Assembly (NCBI RefSeq): GCF_009870125.1
Contig: NC_046679.1
Coordinates: 1,240,001-1,304,000, forward strand
Origin: Drosophila pseudoobscura
Lineage: Eukaryota; Arthropoda; Insecta; Diptera; Drosophilidae
Length of the DNA stretch: 64,000 bases
Direction of reading: 5' to 3'
Shown here: piece by piece, positions 23,801-34,700 of the stretch
How the letters are laid out: each line of letters opens with the position of its first letter
How positions within the stretch are numbered: position 1 is the first letter of the stretch
Made by a program: the position numbers and the translations under genes
The notes under the pieces: generated by a model
The model's input: the letters and a program-made list of their open reading frames with translations, nothing else
Told to the model about the DNA's origin: nothing
Database searches by the model: none

Positions 23801-26800
23801 TTATCAGTGGGAAGCCACAACAACACAAGCGCGCGCTTCAGTTGTTCGCTCTCTCTCTCTTTCTCTCAATCTCTGATTGTGTAAAGGTATATTTGAATAG
23901 AAGGTGCAGCAGTCTCGATCTGCACTGCTTATCTCCTACCGTATATGCATACGGCGCTCTCTCGGCCTGGCTCACCTGCTAATTGAATATACCTTTGTCT
24001 CCCCCCTCCCTCTAGCCCAGGGCCCACCAAGCCCCCTTTGTTTTAGTTTCTTTATTTTATGCTTATCAACAAAGTTGCGAGAGAGAGCTTGAGCTTGAGC
24101 TTGAGCTTCAGCTTCAGCCGACCGACCCACTTGACGTTTCGGCTCTCTCAACATTTGTTGTTTTTGGTTTTTTGTACCTTTGGCAGCGTTTTTGTTTACC
24201 TTTTTGCTTTAGTCGTTTCGATTTTCTTGACCATTTACGTTATTGAAATATTTTGTGGTGCGGCTGGCTATACGTTTGTTTTCTTCAACCTTTTGTTTCT
24301 CCGATTCTGATTTTCATTCTCATTCTCTCTCTCTCTCTCGCTCCGGCTTGAGCTCGCTTGGTTTTGTTTTTCGGTGCGTGCGTGTGCTACAGTTACCGTT
24401 CTTTCGGCTTTCTTTCTGTGTCTCTCGGTCTGCCTCTGTCTCTGCCTCTGTCTGTGCAATTGCATTTGTGCGGCCTGCTTTTTGCCACATGGCAAAGAGA
24501 TCTGAAGTGTCAGCAGCAGCAGAAAAGCAGAGGCAGCAGCAGAAGGGCAGCATCGGCAGAACAAGAGCTTCGCTTCCCACTCAATTAATGCTGATCTAGC
24601 ACGATACGTTTTACACCGACGCTTCGACTCTTCGACCTTTCGAAAAATGTTAATATTCAGACTATTACGTTAGATTTTAAACGTAAATCAGTCGCTGTCG
24701 ATGGTTTTATTAGGTAAAAACCTTCAAATAGTTGTATTTTAAGAAAACGAACAAAAAGCGTGTGAGCGATTGGAAGTTTTTAGGACGTGTTCTACAAGCT
24801 TTTTATTGGATTTTGCGTCAGTGAAGTGCTCCATTACTGCGAAATTGATGTGAAAACGTGCCGTGTTACAGAAAATAAAAGAATAAAGAAGAAACGGTTT
24901 TGGCACCCCATCCCATAGTAATTACAGATATTGTGTTTGTCTCCTGTGTAAATTAATGATTATAATTTGCTGCTCGCTCAACGTAAATGATTCGCCGTCG
25001 CAGTCGCGGTCGCGGTCGCTGTCGGCGTCAGCTTCGTCATAATTAACCCAAAGCTGGCAAACGCAAGTTCGTTGCTTAAGTCGTTCGATTGTGTGCGTGA
25101 GTGTGTGTGCAAGGTGTTAGCGTGGCAGTGTGTGTGTGTGTGTGTGTGTGGGGGACAGCCGCTGGCAGAAAATCCAATAATATTAGCAGAGAAATGAAAC
25201 AGCACGTCGACATTGGAATTCCCTTTCAGTAAAAGTTTTAGTTTTCTCATAGCCAGAGATTTTCCGTTTCCCCAAGATATGACGATGGATAAACTCGAAA
25301 GAGTAAGAAGCTATTTGTTATGGCACTCGACGGTCCTATAGCTCCTACTATTCGGAAGAATAGTGCCTCTTTCACTACCCTACAAACCTCTCAAAGACAT
25401 TGTGATACCCCCTGGAAGGGCATACAAATAATAATAATAATGACAATCCCCCAGAGGCCCCCAACGCTCAATTACTCAATACTTAAAAATATCAAATTCG
25501 CGCTGCTTTTGTTTAGTGTCAAACTTAATTTCGTTTCGCTTTTTTGCGCCGTTTTCTGTCATTGTGACAGCAGTAGTGAAAGTCGTCGTTTATTTCTTAA
25601 GAAAATGCGGTTTCTTATGGTCGTTGTGGTGCCACCATGAAAATGGGTTTAAGCCATGACAATGGCAATTCTTTGGTTGAGAAATACTCCTCCGGATCGC
25701 TGGGGTACGTTGGCTAATGAAATAACGACGGGATGTGGCCGAATCTGGCTCATCTCTGGGCTGGAATCAAGTTTTTGGATGATCCATAGATGACATAAGC
25801 AACAGAACAAGTTGCGGTATAATTAGAGATGATGATTGCTGCGGTGGAGGCTGAGTAAATCATTGTCCAGATGTTTCGAGCAAGTGCCTGTATACAGTGC
25901 CATCCACAGGGGGTTACTCTAGGAATAGTTATAGATTGGTTCGGGATGCTGGAAAGTGGATTGTGAGATCGGATCTCACAGAATATCTTGCTCTCTCTTG
26001 CTGTCATCCGAAGTACACTTTGGAATATTCAAATCTTTTTGCTTTAAGATCTTGTAGAAACCCTTATGGTCTCCTTGTTACCTGTTAAAAGTATTAATAT
26101 GGATTGTGGCTAAGTACTCTTTGAATAAACACATTTATCATCATGTATTTACACCTGTTTTGACTCCACATCTCAATTTCCCCTGTCATCTTTCTATATC
26201 TCCATCTCATCCGTAGATTAGCCTTTAAATTTGGGATACTCTCTGTTAGAGTATATCCCCAATTCGTTGCTTGGATTTTTGACGCTTTTATTTCCTGTTT
26301 ATTGTTATTGCCATTTCTTTGGGCCTGACCTTTACACATTTTCTGTTGTGTTACCCAATAGCCAATAAGTGTTTTGTTGTTTGCTTTGGCCATTTATTGG
26401 CATTTATTTGTGCCCGTTGGCCGTTCATTTTGGATACCCTCTGCGGAGAGCGGGTATAGAGGTTCCATGCCTTCGATCTGCCAGGGTATCCAAAGTATCC
26501 AAAGAGCATCTTCTTTTCTGGTTTGATTTCGTTTTGTGTAGTGTTTTTGCTAAACCGAACCGCACCGCACCGGTCCTACGCCTGCGCTTCGTAGCTGTGT
26601 GTCTTTCTGTCTCTTCTGTATTTCCGAGAGCGTTTCCACATTATTTTTATTGACATTTGGCAACAAGTTGGCAGCCGAGACGGCTCCGATGGAAACCAGT
26701 TTGCTGCCAGCTGTTCTGCCCCCGAGAGACGGATGGGTTAGTCATGGCCCACGGATATGGATGGGCCGCGACTGGCGCATCTTGAATTGGGAATGAGATT

Positions 26801-28766
26801 TGGCCGTAGAGTTGAATGATTTGCATGGGAACAGAAGGTGCAAACCGCGCACTAATGCCCCCGTTTGCTTGCCCTTTTCCAGTTGCCCCCATCAACGAGC
26901 CAGCCACGACACAGCCACTGCCGCAGCCGCACCCCCACTCACTGCCTCAGCAGCAGCAGCAGCAGCAATCCCAGAAGAAGATCAGCAACAGCATCGCCAA
27001 CGCCACCAGCCACCACATGACTACAACGAATTCGGTCAACGCCAGCAGCAGCAGCACCAGCACGACGGTGAGCAGCAGCCAGCAGCGGGAACAGGTGCGG
27101 GAGCAGACCACCAACTCGACCACATCGAAGGTGTACATCAAGAAGACGGGCAGCAGCTCCCAGAGCAGCAGCTCCTCGGGCCGCAAGGAGAGCTTCGGGT
27201 CGCGCGACTCCCTCAACGACATCCTCAGCGAGACGGGCCTGCCCACCGGCAATGTGGCCGCCCAGCGCAAGTCCCTGGAGACCAAGAACCTCGACCTGAG
27301 CAAGCAGCCGGGCCAGCAGAAGAGCGCGGCCACCACGACGGCCCTCAGCAAGAGCATGGAGAGCCTCGATGAGAAGGTCAAGTCCCCACCACCGCCAGTG
27401 CTGAGCAAGAAGCCCAGTGTGCCGCTAAAGAAGACGCCCACAGGCGGAGTGCCAGTGGCAGGTGAGTGTAAACCCTTGGATACCCTCTACGGAAACCATT
27501 CTAACCTCTCCTCCTCCTTCTGTAGGCAACCTCTTGGGCGGCAAAAAGAAGAGCAACCCCGAGGGAAAGCTAACCAGCGCCGTGTCGCACGATCTGGCCG
27601 ATGGTCTGGCAGCCAGCAAGCTGATCGCCGGACATCTGCCCGAGCAGGGAGTCGCCGGCAATCTGGTGATCCGGCGAGCGGCCACCATAGCCGGAGAGGA
27701 TGTGGAATTCGACCTCGTGGAGCGCGCCTCGATCCTGCCCGATGTGCGGGCAGGGCGCGTGAAGGCGCCCAAGCGGAGACCACCCTCGGCGGCCATCAAT
27801 GTGCTGGGCGAGAGCAACAACAATTCGGTGTACGTGAACGGCAGCGGGATGGCCGGGACGGGCGGCAGTGCCAGCGAGCTGAGCGAGGACGGAGGCAGGC
27901 AGGCGGCCTCCTCCGACGACAACTCCACGGGCGAGGAGCAGCTGGCCAAGCCGAAGCCGCGCGAGTGGGAGAAGAAGAAGGCCCCGTGGATGGAGGAGCT
28001 GAAGGCCTCGCAGGTCACCCGCAAGAAGACCTCCCCGAGCGTGGAGCCGCGCGGCGCCTCCGTGGCCGAGCGCACCTCCAAGCTGTTCGCCGCCGAGCAG
28101 GTGGCAGCCAACTCTAGTGTGGTCTCCAGCAGTGCCACGAGTAGCAGCAACGGCAGTCAGCAGAACAGCAGCACCACCACGAAAGTGCAGTCCTCGGCCG
28201 TGACGTCGTCCAGCCTCCTGCAGCAGTCGATGATCGTGGAGAGCAGCAGCCGGAAGGAGACGTCGGCCATCAGCAGCAGCAGTATCAGCTCTGTGGCCAC
28301 CAGCACCGATGCAGCCATGTCCCGCAGCCTGTCGGCTGCCAAGGCGGCGGCCAGCGACGAGGAGACGCGAGCGCCACGCCCCAACAGTCTCTCCATAAGG
28401 AACCGCAGCGTCTCGCCGCTGGTCAAGACCTCCAATGCCACGCAGGTGCAGTCCCAGACGCAGGAGGAGAAGACAGCCACCACCAGCAGCAGCAACAGCA
28501 GCAGCACCACTGTTCAGCAGATAAACGCAAGTTCAGCCCCCGCCCAGCAGCTCAGCAATCACCAGGAGTCGGCGTCGGCGTCAGTGTCAGCGGCGCCGCC
28601 ACGCGTGGTTCAGCTCGAGCAGCGGGTGGACAAGCTGGAGGCCATGGTGCATACCCAGCAGCGGACCATCGAGGAGCTGGTGCGGTCGCTGCGGGAGGAG
28701 ACGGACCGCGTGAAGCTGCTGAGGAACGAGCTGGACAAATACGCCCAGTGCGTGACGCAAGTTTGA
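5448..28766 (+). CDS. cindr: cindr, CIN85/CD2AP-family SH3 adaptor
   Basis: Six constitutive coding exons: 5448-5457, 17105-17339, 18448-18559, 18690-19242, 26883-27461 and 27526-28766. Together they are 2730 bases, 909 residues, and a cassette exon at 21215-21367 would raise this to 960. The first coding exon holds only MDN plus one base. Three SH3 domains each end in a VFP/MFP-[DS]NFV motif: about residues 5-60, 90-145 and 246-303. Ala/Pro-rich sequence separates the second and third. Exon 6 encodes RVKAPKRRPPS, matching the capping-protein-interaction pattern RPKxxxRRxPS except for Val in place of Pro. The last ~50 residues form a heptad coiled coil. Family members link membrane receptors and junctions to actin and endocytosis; fly Cindr acts in junction dynamics. 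Ser/Gln runs are species-variable. Confidence 0.95.
8790..8853. repeat. (CT)n microsatellite
   Basis: Imperfect then nearly pure CT dinucleotide tract in cindr intron 1. On the minus strand it is a GAGA-rich sequence of the type GAGA factor can bind. Confidence 0.85.
11440..11580 (+). mobile_element. mini-me-type non-autonomous element
   Basis: The order of parts is diagnostic: a GGAAGCGTTTCCGACC leader, a short (TA)n tract at about 11511-11518, the conserved core TTCTTGATCAGCATCAATAG, then a (GTCY)n tract (GTCTGTCTGTCCGTCCGTCC). This is the structure described for mini-me elements of Drosophila, which carry two proto-microsatellites around a conserved core. No coding capacity and no obvious target duplication were seen. 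The edges are approximate. Confidence 0.75.
12669..12715. repeat. GTC/CGT trinucleotide repeat
   Basis: An imperfect array of CGT units with interspersed CGCGTCGTCGT sits in cindr intron 1. It is flanked by CAG/TTGCAG-like sequence, but there is no supported exon. Confidence 0.7.
15110..15190. repeat. Polypyrimidine C-rich tract
   Basis: About 80 bases made almost wholly of C and T, arranged as CCCCTCCCTCC-type units. The opposite strand is a G-rich polypurine tract with many runs of five or six G. The sequence could adopt triplex, i-motif or G-quadruplex structures. Confidence 0.8.
15660..15715 (+). mobile_element. Truncated mini-me-type fragment
   Basis: GAAGGAAGCGTTTCCG followed by CCCATAAA matches the leader of the element at 11440-11580, including the preceding TGTAA and CAGA. 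The TA tract, core and GTCY tract are missing, so this is a fragment. Confidence 0.5.
17340..18447 (+). other. cindr intron 2, AT-rich
   Basis: The donor is GTGGGT at 17340 and the acceptor is TCTCAG ending at 18447. From about 17410 to 18380 base composition is much more AT-rich than the rest of the gene, which could be an old insertion. It holds the paired DRE-like units at 17843-17914. No coding sequence or transposase was seen. Confidence 0.75.
17843..17914. repeat. Duplicated 28-base unit, each with a DRE-like site
   Basis: Two copies, 17843-17870 and 17887-17914, share the pattern CGATAA....TCAATA.CCTATCGATAA. Each ends in CCTATCGATAA, which contains the DREF-type core TATCGATA. They are 44 bases apart and differ at a few positions. 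Confidence 0.65.
21149..21214 (+). repeat. TGTGCAACACT repeats abutting a 3' splice site
   Basis: Exact 11-base copies lie at 21149-21159, 21164-21174 and 21186-21196. A partial copy (TGTGCAG) forms the acceptor of the cassette exon at 21214. There is no pyrimidine tract within the last 30 bases; CT-rich sequence stops near 21076. Confidence 0.7.
21215..21367 (+). CDS. cindr: Probable proline-rich cassette exon of cindr
   Basis: This 153-base segment lies between an AG at 21214 and a GTATGT donor at 21368. It enters and leaves in phase 1, the same phase as the flanking exons (19242 and 26883), so it can be included or skipped without changing frame. Translated from the preceding G it begins APPMPPPPPPRPRARPR, continues through a Gly/Tyr segment and ends GARMASFITTI, then Phe across the junction. 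PPPPPR fits the PxxxPR ligand bound by CIN85/CD2AP SH3 domains, which suggests self-binding or partner control. The acceptor is weak (purine-rich, no near pyrimidine tract), as expected for a regulated exon. If the donor were not used, the frame would stop four codons later, giving a short three-SH3 form. Confidence 0.65.
21785..22762 (+). CDS. UBA-UBX domain protein (UBXN1/SAKS1-like), intronless, nested in cindr intron 4
   Basis: A single 978-base open frame encodes 325 residues. Residues 1-45 are a UBA domain with the MGF signature. A C2H2-like finger (VKCDDCGKVL then H-x5-H) lies at about 90-115. A Lys/Glu/Arg-rich helix, probably a coiled coil, spans about 130-225. The C-terminal UBX domain (about 247-322) keeps the FPRKLY loop that contacts p97/VCP. 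UBXN1-type proteins bind ubiquitin through UBA and p97 through UBX, tuning ubiquitin-dependent degradation. The start was chosen because UBA begins there; the frame stays open upstream to 21542, but that sequence is not UBA-like. It lies on the same strand as its host. No intron, no poly(A) tail and no clear promoter are seen. It may be a retrocopy of a UBXN1-like gene elsewhere, or the only copy. Confidence 0.88.
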   Translation: MSYVQTLVDMGFRRERVEFALQVTGSEGVEPAMEWLLAHLDEEVPSAGERRVAGAGAGAAPSASGSQEDPAPSSSGGGGAGPGAVVKSVKCDDCGKVLKDHLEVEYHAAKTGHSNFSESAVEKKPLSDEEKAAQMAVIAEKLKQKRVEREEREKVDALEHERNRIRQGKEMAEAKRRTEETEMKKIVDERRREKEEDKEARDRVRAQIEDDKAARRAREAPQMPSKEPAPSVSSPSGVKSSPRDYTETRIQVRLQDGSTLTETFGVKEPLSAVRVFIQAKTGIETPFALMTTFPRKLYAEEDYGQPLEVLGLVPTAVITMTKAAA

Positions 28767-30040
28767 GCCTGTGTTTGAGCCGAACGTTGATTGTTGTGTT
28801 AGCTGCTCGTTTTAGCCCCCCGCCCCAGACCCCCAGCCAAACAGCCCACAGCCCCACAGCCCCCGTAGCAGATTTTAGTAGTTAAAATCGCATTTTAGCT
28901 AGCTTTAATCTATGATTTGTATCTATCTGTATGTCGTGCTGTCGGCTAGACGTTTGCGACCCGAACCTCTACATTCCAAGTGCGTAGAACGTAGTAGAAC
29001 GAACCCAAGACAATCCCAAATATCGTATAAAACTCTTGTACTCTGTACTTATCCCATGGTCCCAAGGAAATGCCAGAGAATCCACATCCACTCCACACTC
29101 TTGCATCTTCCGTCGATCCAAGCCAAGCCATTTTTGTGTTGATTTGTGCATGCGAGAAGACACGGCGCTACCATATCCATATCCCATGTATATCTGATAA
29201 TTTCGATAAGTATTTTTTATATGCAATACATTCGTAATCCCAGAGGAACGAAGGAGGAGGCGAAAGAGGAGGTGCTGGTGCTGGTGGGCACTGTGTGATT
29301 TCTTAGATCGGAGCTGCTTTCAATTGCAATTTGTTTTGTTTATACGATTTATGATTATTTTACGATGTATTAAAGTTATGAGTAAACCACACTGTACTAT
29401 AAACTATACTAAAAGAAAGAGAACTAGAGCGAGAAGAGAAGAGAAGAACTAGAGAGCGGAGAGATCGGAGAGCATAAGCATATGTCCAAGTGGAGATGAT
29501 GCCTAAAACTTAAGCAATACCAATAAATAATGCAAATAAATATTATACATGTTTTCTGAATGTTCTGTTCTTATGATTTACTATACTCTACCCTAACCCC
29601 CCTATCTTATAGATGTCATGTTAGAGAATCCACAACATATCTATCGTACATATATCTAACCCAGTCTCTCTCTCTCTCTCTGTGATCTATCTTTTCCATT
29701 TACGAAAACAGCAAGCAATCGCGTCGCGGGAAGTTCGACAATTGGATGTTCTAATTGATCGGAGGAGCAGCCACGCAACAGCTAGAGATCATCCCTAGTT
29801 GTCTGTACAACTACCATATGTTTTCCTTTCTTTTTGTGATAAGCCTCTCTCTCCCCCTCTGAGTATACCATTCAGCATTCAGCAATCAGCATTCAGCAAT
29901 CTGTAGTCTAAACAAATCAATATCTCGGTACCGGAACCAATCCCCCCGATCGCCCATTTGTTAGCAAATATATGTCGCATTTTGTATCGCTTAAACTGTA
30001 AATATTAATGTACATTGAATATGGCTTATAAAATAAACAT
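28767..30040 (+). other. cindr: cindr 3' UTR with alternative poly(A) signals
   Basis: After the TGA there is about 0.75 kb to a proximal pair of AATAAA hexamers at 29522-29527 and 29535-29540. A distal AATAAA at 30032-30037 would extend the UTR to about 1.3 kb. The sequence is AT-rich and non-coding. Confidence 0.65.
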
Positions 30041-31390
30041 TTACTTAGTAGTTTTTACTATTTTTAATTGAAAAACGTACGACTAAAATGCTATAATGAT
30101 CCATCAGCCGAAGGATACCTACCAGTCGTTCGAAAAGTATCTTATGAAATATTTTGCAATAAAGAAACAGAAAAACATAAGAAAACCGTCGAGATGTTCT
30201 ACCATTATTTTGTTCTAGGCTTGTTTTTAAAATTCGGTTTTAAGCCAAAAAAGTTATATGAATCTAACTGAATTACTTCTGCTACATGCTAACTACAAAG
30301 AGATGTAATTTTACATACATTTTGTCTAGTGTTGGTTAATATCGAACGACTTCGAAGTGGCGCCATTTTCAAATATTGCCGTGGTTGTTGTATTGGCTAA
30401 ACGACTCACCAAACAAAATTATTCTATTTTATTTATTCATATATTATATAGCCTCGAATTTGGATTTAAGGGCTAAAAAATAAGTATTACTATTCCTTTG
30501 GTGGTTTGTTATGTGGACTTATGGGAGCTCTCGCAGCAAAATCTTTTGGTTTGAGCTGGCGCATACATATCGTACATACTGTATATATTGTGTGGTTGGA
30601 GGCTAAGAAAAGCTCTAGTTTCCTTGGTTTCGGTCTCCACTGACACGCGCACAGAGGCTCCGAGGCGGATCTGGTCAAAACAGCGATAGGAGACGGGTGG
30701 TGCTGCCAAGATTTGCTTTGGTCAAAAGGCAAGTGGACCTCAAGCTTGGCTTTGGGCCAACGCCAGCAATATGTGCGAATCTGCATGAACATACGAATTC
30801 GAAGCGTACACGAAGTCAAAGAGAACCGCTTTTTTGTGGGCCATGTGCAGTCGTTCTGTTTCTGTTGGCCCGAAACCGAGTCTGGCTTTTACTGACGCTG
30901 TCGCCGTTGCTGTTGCCTTTCTGACGGGACGGGTCTACTCGTACGTTCTGTGCTGGCTGTGAGCCGAGCTTTTCTTGGCTCTGGCTTCTTGGGCGCTGCT
31001 GCTGCTGCTGGCCAGCACCAGCACTTATCAGCCCCTGATCGCTGTGGGAATTCAGTTAATTGTGGACGCTGTAGCCAAACGGACGCAAGACGCGGCGCAC
31101 GAAACGTTCCCATTTCCACAGACAGCTTTCGACTCTGTTTCGCTGCTCGTGAAAGTACTTGGCCAAGACTCTGGGCCTGGCCCGAACACCACCCACTACC
31201 CACGACTCCTCCTTCTCCCGCGCCAGCTCCGGCTCCAGCGTCAGTTGCAGTTGCAGGCCAATTCGCGGAGCTAGCCAATAACACAGCTGAAAACTTATTT
31301 AAGGACCGTTCCAAAAGAGCCCCACCGAAAGTCCCCCACCAAAAGGATAGAGGAAAGGCACGACTACCACAGCCAGAGACAGTTTTCGAC
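30041..31390. other. Intergenic region between cindr and the secreted-protein gene
   Basis: No gene was recognised. An AT-rich part (30041-30500) contains a TGGCGCCA palindrome at 30358-30365. A GC-richer part (30690-31390) with several open frames on both strands leads into a probable promoter. TATTTAAG near 31297 and TCAGTT near 31395 are candidate core elements but are not spaced as a classical pair. Confidence 0.5.
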
Positions 31391-31394
31391 CAAG

Positions 31395-31760
31395 TCAGTT
31401 AAATAACAAGTTTTCAGAGTGTGTGTGCGCGTGCGTGTGTGCCTGTGCAGTAAACAATAATTAATTGAATAAAACAAACATTCCATAAACAAAAACCAAG
31501 TCCGTCTAGAGCTCGCGCGCCAATATTGCTCCAATTTAAATAAACAAAAGAGAAAAAAATCGGCTTAGCAACAAATGCATTGAACAATACACCGAACAGA
31601 TCGTAAATATAGAAAGCTTAACAATCAATTCCAGCAACAATTACAAGAAGAAAAACAACAAACAACAAACAGCAACAGCAACAACAACAACAACAACAAC
31701 AGCAACGAGGGATTAAAACAGCAAGCAAAAACAGCCATAAATGTGGTGGGTGCATTATTG
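31395..31760 (+). other. Candidate first non-coding exon of the secreted-protein gene
   Basis: A TCAGTT initiator-like start near 31395 is followed by CA/AAC-rich leader-type sequence, including CAACAACAAC repeats near 31680-31705, and by a GTAAGC donor at 31761. Joining to an acceptor TTGCAG ending at 37285 would give the leader of the gene starting at 37528. This is inferred only from signals and the absence of another gene on this strand. Confidence 0.35.
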
Positions 31761-34700
31761 GTAAGCCTCGACGTCGGGTCGGGTTTTTTTTTTGGACCAA
31801 GCAAAAACACACACACACACACACACACACAGGGTAACAGAGTAACAGTTCCAGTAACAGTAACGGTTAATAATATGCCAGTCAGAGAGACGTATACGTA
31901 TATATATATATACATATATATATGTATATATAGATCGCTTTGCTGCAAACGTCTAAAATTGGCCAAATCCAAAACGTTTTTATGCGCAAACGCGTTTCCT
32001 TTTTTTTCGCCCCTTAAATTTGTTCGGTTTTTCGTTTGTTTTTGCACTCGACGTGTTTTAATTTCGGTTTTTTTTCGGTTTTTTTGCATTGCAAAATGCA
32101 ATACTGCGAGTATTTCCATTCGAGAGAGTACCCTTGTAACAATTAGGGGGACTTGTGGACTCCTATAAATGGGAAATATATTCTTGATATATGTAGGAAT
32201 ATCTCTTGATAATTCTTAACCGCTATTTTGGTGTATCTACTTGTCTTTTCCTATATAATACTGTCTCCCCTATAAGACCAAACCTTGTTAAATAGATACC
32301 GGTACGATTGGTACGGTACGATGCCGATCTATGGAACGCATCTTAACTCTAAAAGAGATCGTATAACTTACAAAAGTACTTAAGACCGAAAAAAGTGAGA
32401 AAAGTAGCTGACTTTTTGGAAGAAATTCTACAAAATCTTCACAGATTGTGCTGGATTATGTGGAGTTCTATTGAGATCGGAAAGCTGCTATAGTAGATAT
32501 ATATATAGATATAGTAGAATTTGTGCCAACAAATTGGGTACCTCTTTAGATAATCCAACAAAACATTAGAGGTTCTGGTTTCCTTCAAAATTTGCCAAAA
32601 GTCGAGGTCCTACTTGTATATATCATGTATCTGAGATCCGAAAGATACTAAGAGCAGCCTGAGGAAGGGAAACTGCCATAATTGCCATAATAAGTCACAT
32701 ATCAGCCCATACACCCATTAATTTTGGCAAGGGTATCTCCTACTTCGACCTTTATTTCTTCGTTTGGCTTTGGCTTTGGTTTTGGTTTGTTGTGGCTGCT
32801 GGCTCTTGGACTTCTTGCAACCCATTGGCCACAAAGTGGATTTGTCTTCAATTGTGGAAATCTGTATAAGGCTCAGGGCGGGGCAGGGGCAGGGGCAGGG
32901 GCAGGGACAGTGCGGTTGGTTGGCTGTTAAGCCACCAACCTGAGTCGGTTGCAGCTCCGAAAATATGTCGGCCAAAGAGCTTCAAGGTCATGGATGAAAG
33001 TGTGTCTGTCTGTCTGTGAATCAGAGTATTGGCATGCACAGACGGTGTTTCGGTGTTTCGGTATTTCGGTATTTCGGTGGGTCTCAGATTGTTTTTGTAC
33101 TTGTTTCCAGTTGGCAATCAAAAAAAAAAAAGGTTTCAGAGCGTCTTTTGTCTAGGGCGAAATCCCGATACCAATTTTTGATGTTGATGGACAGCCGTGG
33201 ATTAATTTGTTTTCGGAGAGGCCCAAAAGAGAGATAAGTATCGCTCCCCTAGGAGATTGTTGCAATTGTCTTTTGTGTGTGTGTGTGTGTGTGTTTGATG
33301 GACAAATGGGGTTTTAATGGGGTCGAAATGGGGCTGGGGCGGGAGGGAGGGTCTTTTGATTTGGCATGCATCTTGGTAGTCTGTAATTTAGATCTCCCCC
33401 TCCTTATTGGGAATCTACTGTAGTAATTAACGGTTCGCTGTAATTGGGAGTTGATTTACCGACCTACTGTCCGGCCGGGCCCGGCCTGCCTGGCATTCAA
33501 ATTAATTTCGGATTTGTTTTGTCCAATTGAAAGTCCAGTCCCCGCTGAATGCCAAGGAAAAGCCTCGGTAGTCCGGCCTCCAAGGGCATTGATTGGGTTT
33601 CTGTGAGTGAAGTGATGGAAAATGTATGTCAAAGCTTTGTGATCGAGGTTTTATATGGAAAAATATGTAAAGGTAGCTGAAGAATCTCTAGAAAGTAATC
33701 ATTAGTAGGTGCTTCATGCCTTTTCGATAACAAACCCCATTTTTGTAGGCAGATTCCTTTGTTGGACGATGCCCGTCTTTGTAGTGACGAAACGCATTCC
33801 TGCACTCCCAAAAATAGATACCAGCACACGATTTAATGACTCTATCAATGTACGAATAATAATAAACGATTTATTATAATGTTTCCCCCGAAAACCCCTC
33901 GAAGTAATTGCAAGTCTCAATCAAACAAATGCTCCACTCATTGAGTGAAGTCCTCGCCTGTCGGCGGCCTCTGGCTTAACCCTTAATCAATCAAAAAGTC
34001 GTATCGATAATTTCTATAATCTGTAATCTCCTGACCACCGACATTCTGAGCCAGATTGCAAAAGTTCGAAGCGTTGCCAAACTCGTTCAGCAAATTTTTC
34101 AACAAAATTATTATTAAATGCTTAATTGCAGCAGCCGCGCGCTGAGCTTTGGCCAAAACAATTAAAGGCTGCAAAAATGTTAAATTAACAAATTATATGT
34201 TGGCCACTAAAAAACAAAGCAAAGTAAACGAAACGAAACGAAATGAAACGGTTGCAAAAACGCCTCAAACTCGTGCGACCTGCCAAAAGATACGAAGGAA
34301 AAACCAAAAACAAGTTGGGGATTGCACTATTTTCGGTGTTAGTCTTCGAGCAAGATGACAAATGGCTCAAATGGTGGCATAAAGAGCAGAGGCAGTGCAA
34401 TAAACTCTGAAAAATTCCATGGAAATATCAACAAAAACAGAAAACGCTCCAATTAGCGGACGCGTACCCTTCCAGGGGGTATTACTCTGCGAAAGAGGGG
34501 TTGGCACAGCGTCGATTCTTTGGAGCTGTGGAGCTTCTGGAAGTGTATCTAAGTCTTCGGCTGGAAATTGTCACGATCTCCTTTCTGGTTTGTCTTTGCA
34601 TTGACTTTGCCTCGACTTTGGAGTGGTGTCGATAACATAACGCATACGACGTGTGGCCTCTCCCTTCTTTTGCCTTTTCGGCTTTCGGTCTGTCCGTCCC

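Larger units (their letters stand above)
19243..26882 (+). other. cindr intron 4 (7.6 kb) hosting a cassette exon and a nested gene
   Basis: The donor is GTGAGT at 19243 (phase 1) and the acceptor is TTTCCAG ending at 26882. Apart from the exon at 21215-21367 and the UBX gene at 21785-22762, it is non-coding. Sequence from about 23600 to 25300 is rich in CT/GA tracts, hexamer repeats near 24998-25040 and a GT microsatellite near 25128-25149. It reads like a promoter plus leader, so an internal cindr start producing forms without SH3 domains is possible. The first in-frame ATG in exon 5 is near 27017 (MTTTNS). Confidence 0.6.

Noticed and set aside
25278..25301. Small coding exon MTMDKLER before a GTAAGA
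   Set aside because: Ends in phase 0, which would put cindr exon 5 out of frame; the donor context is poor.
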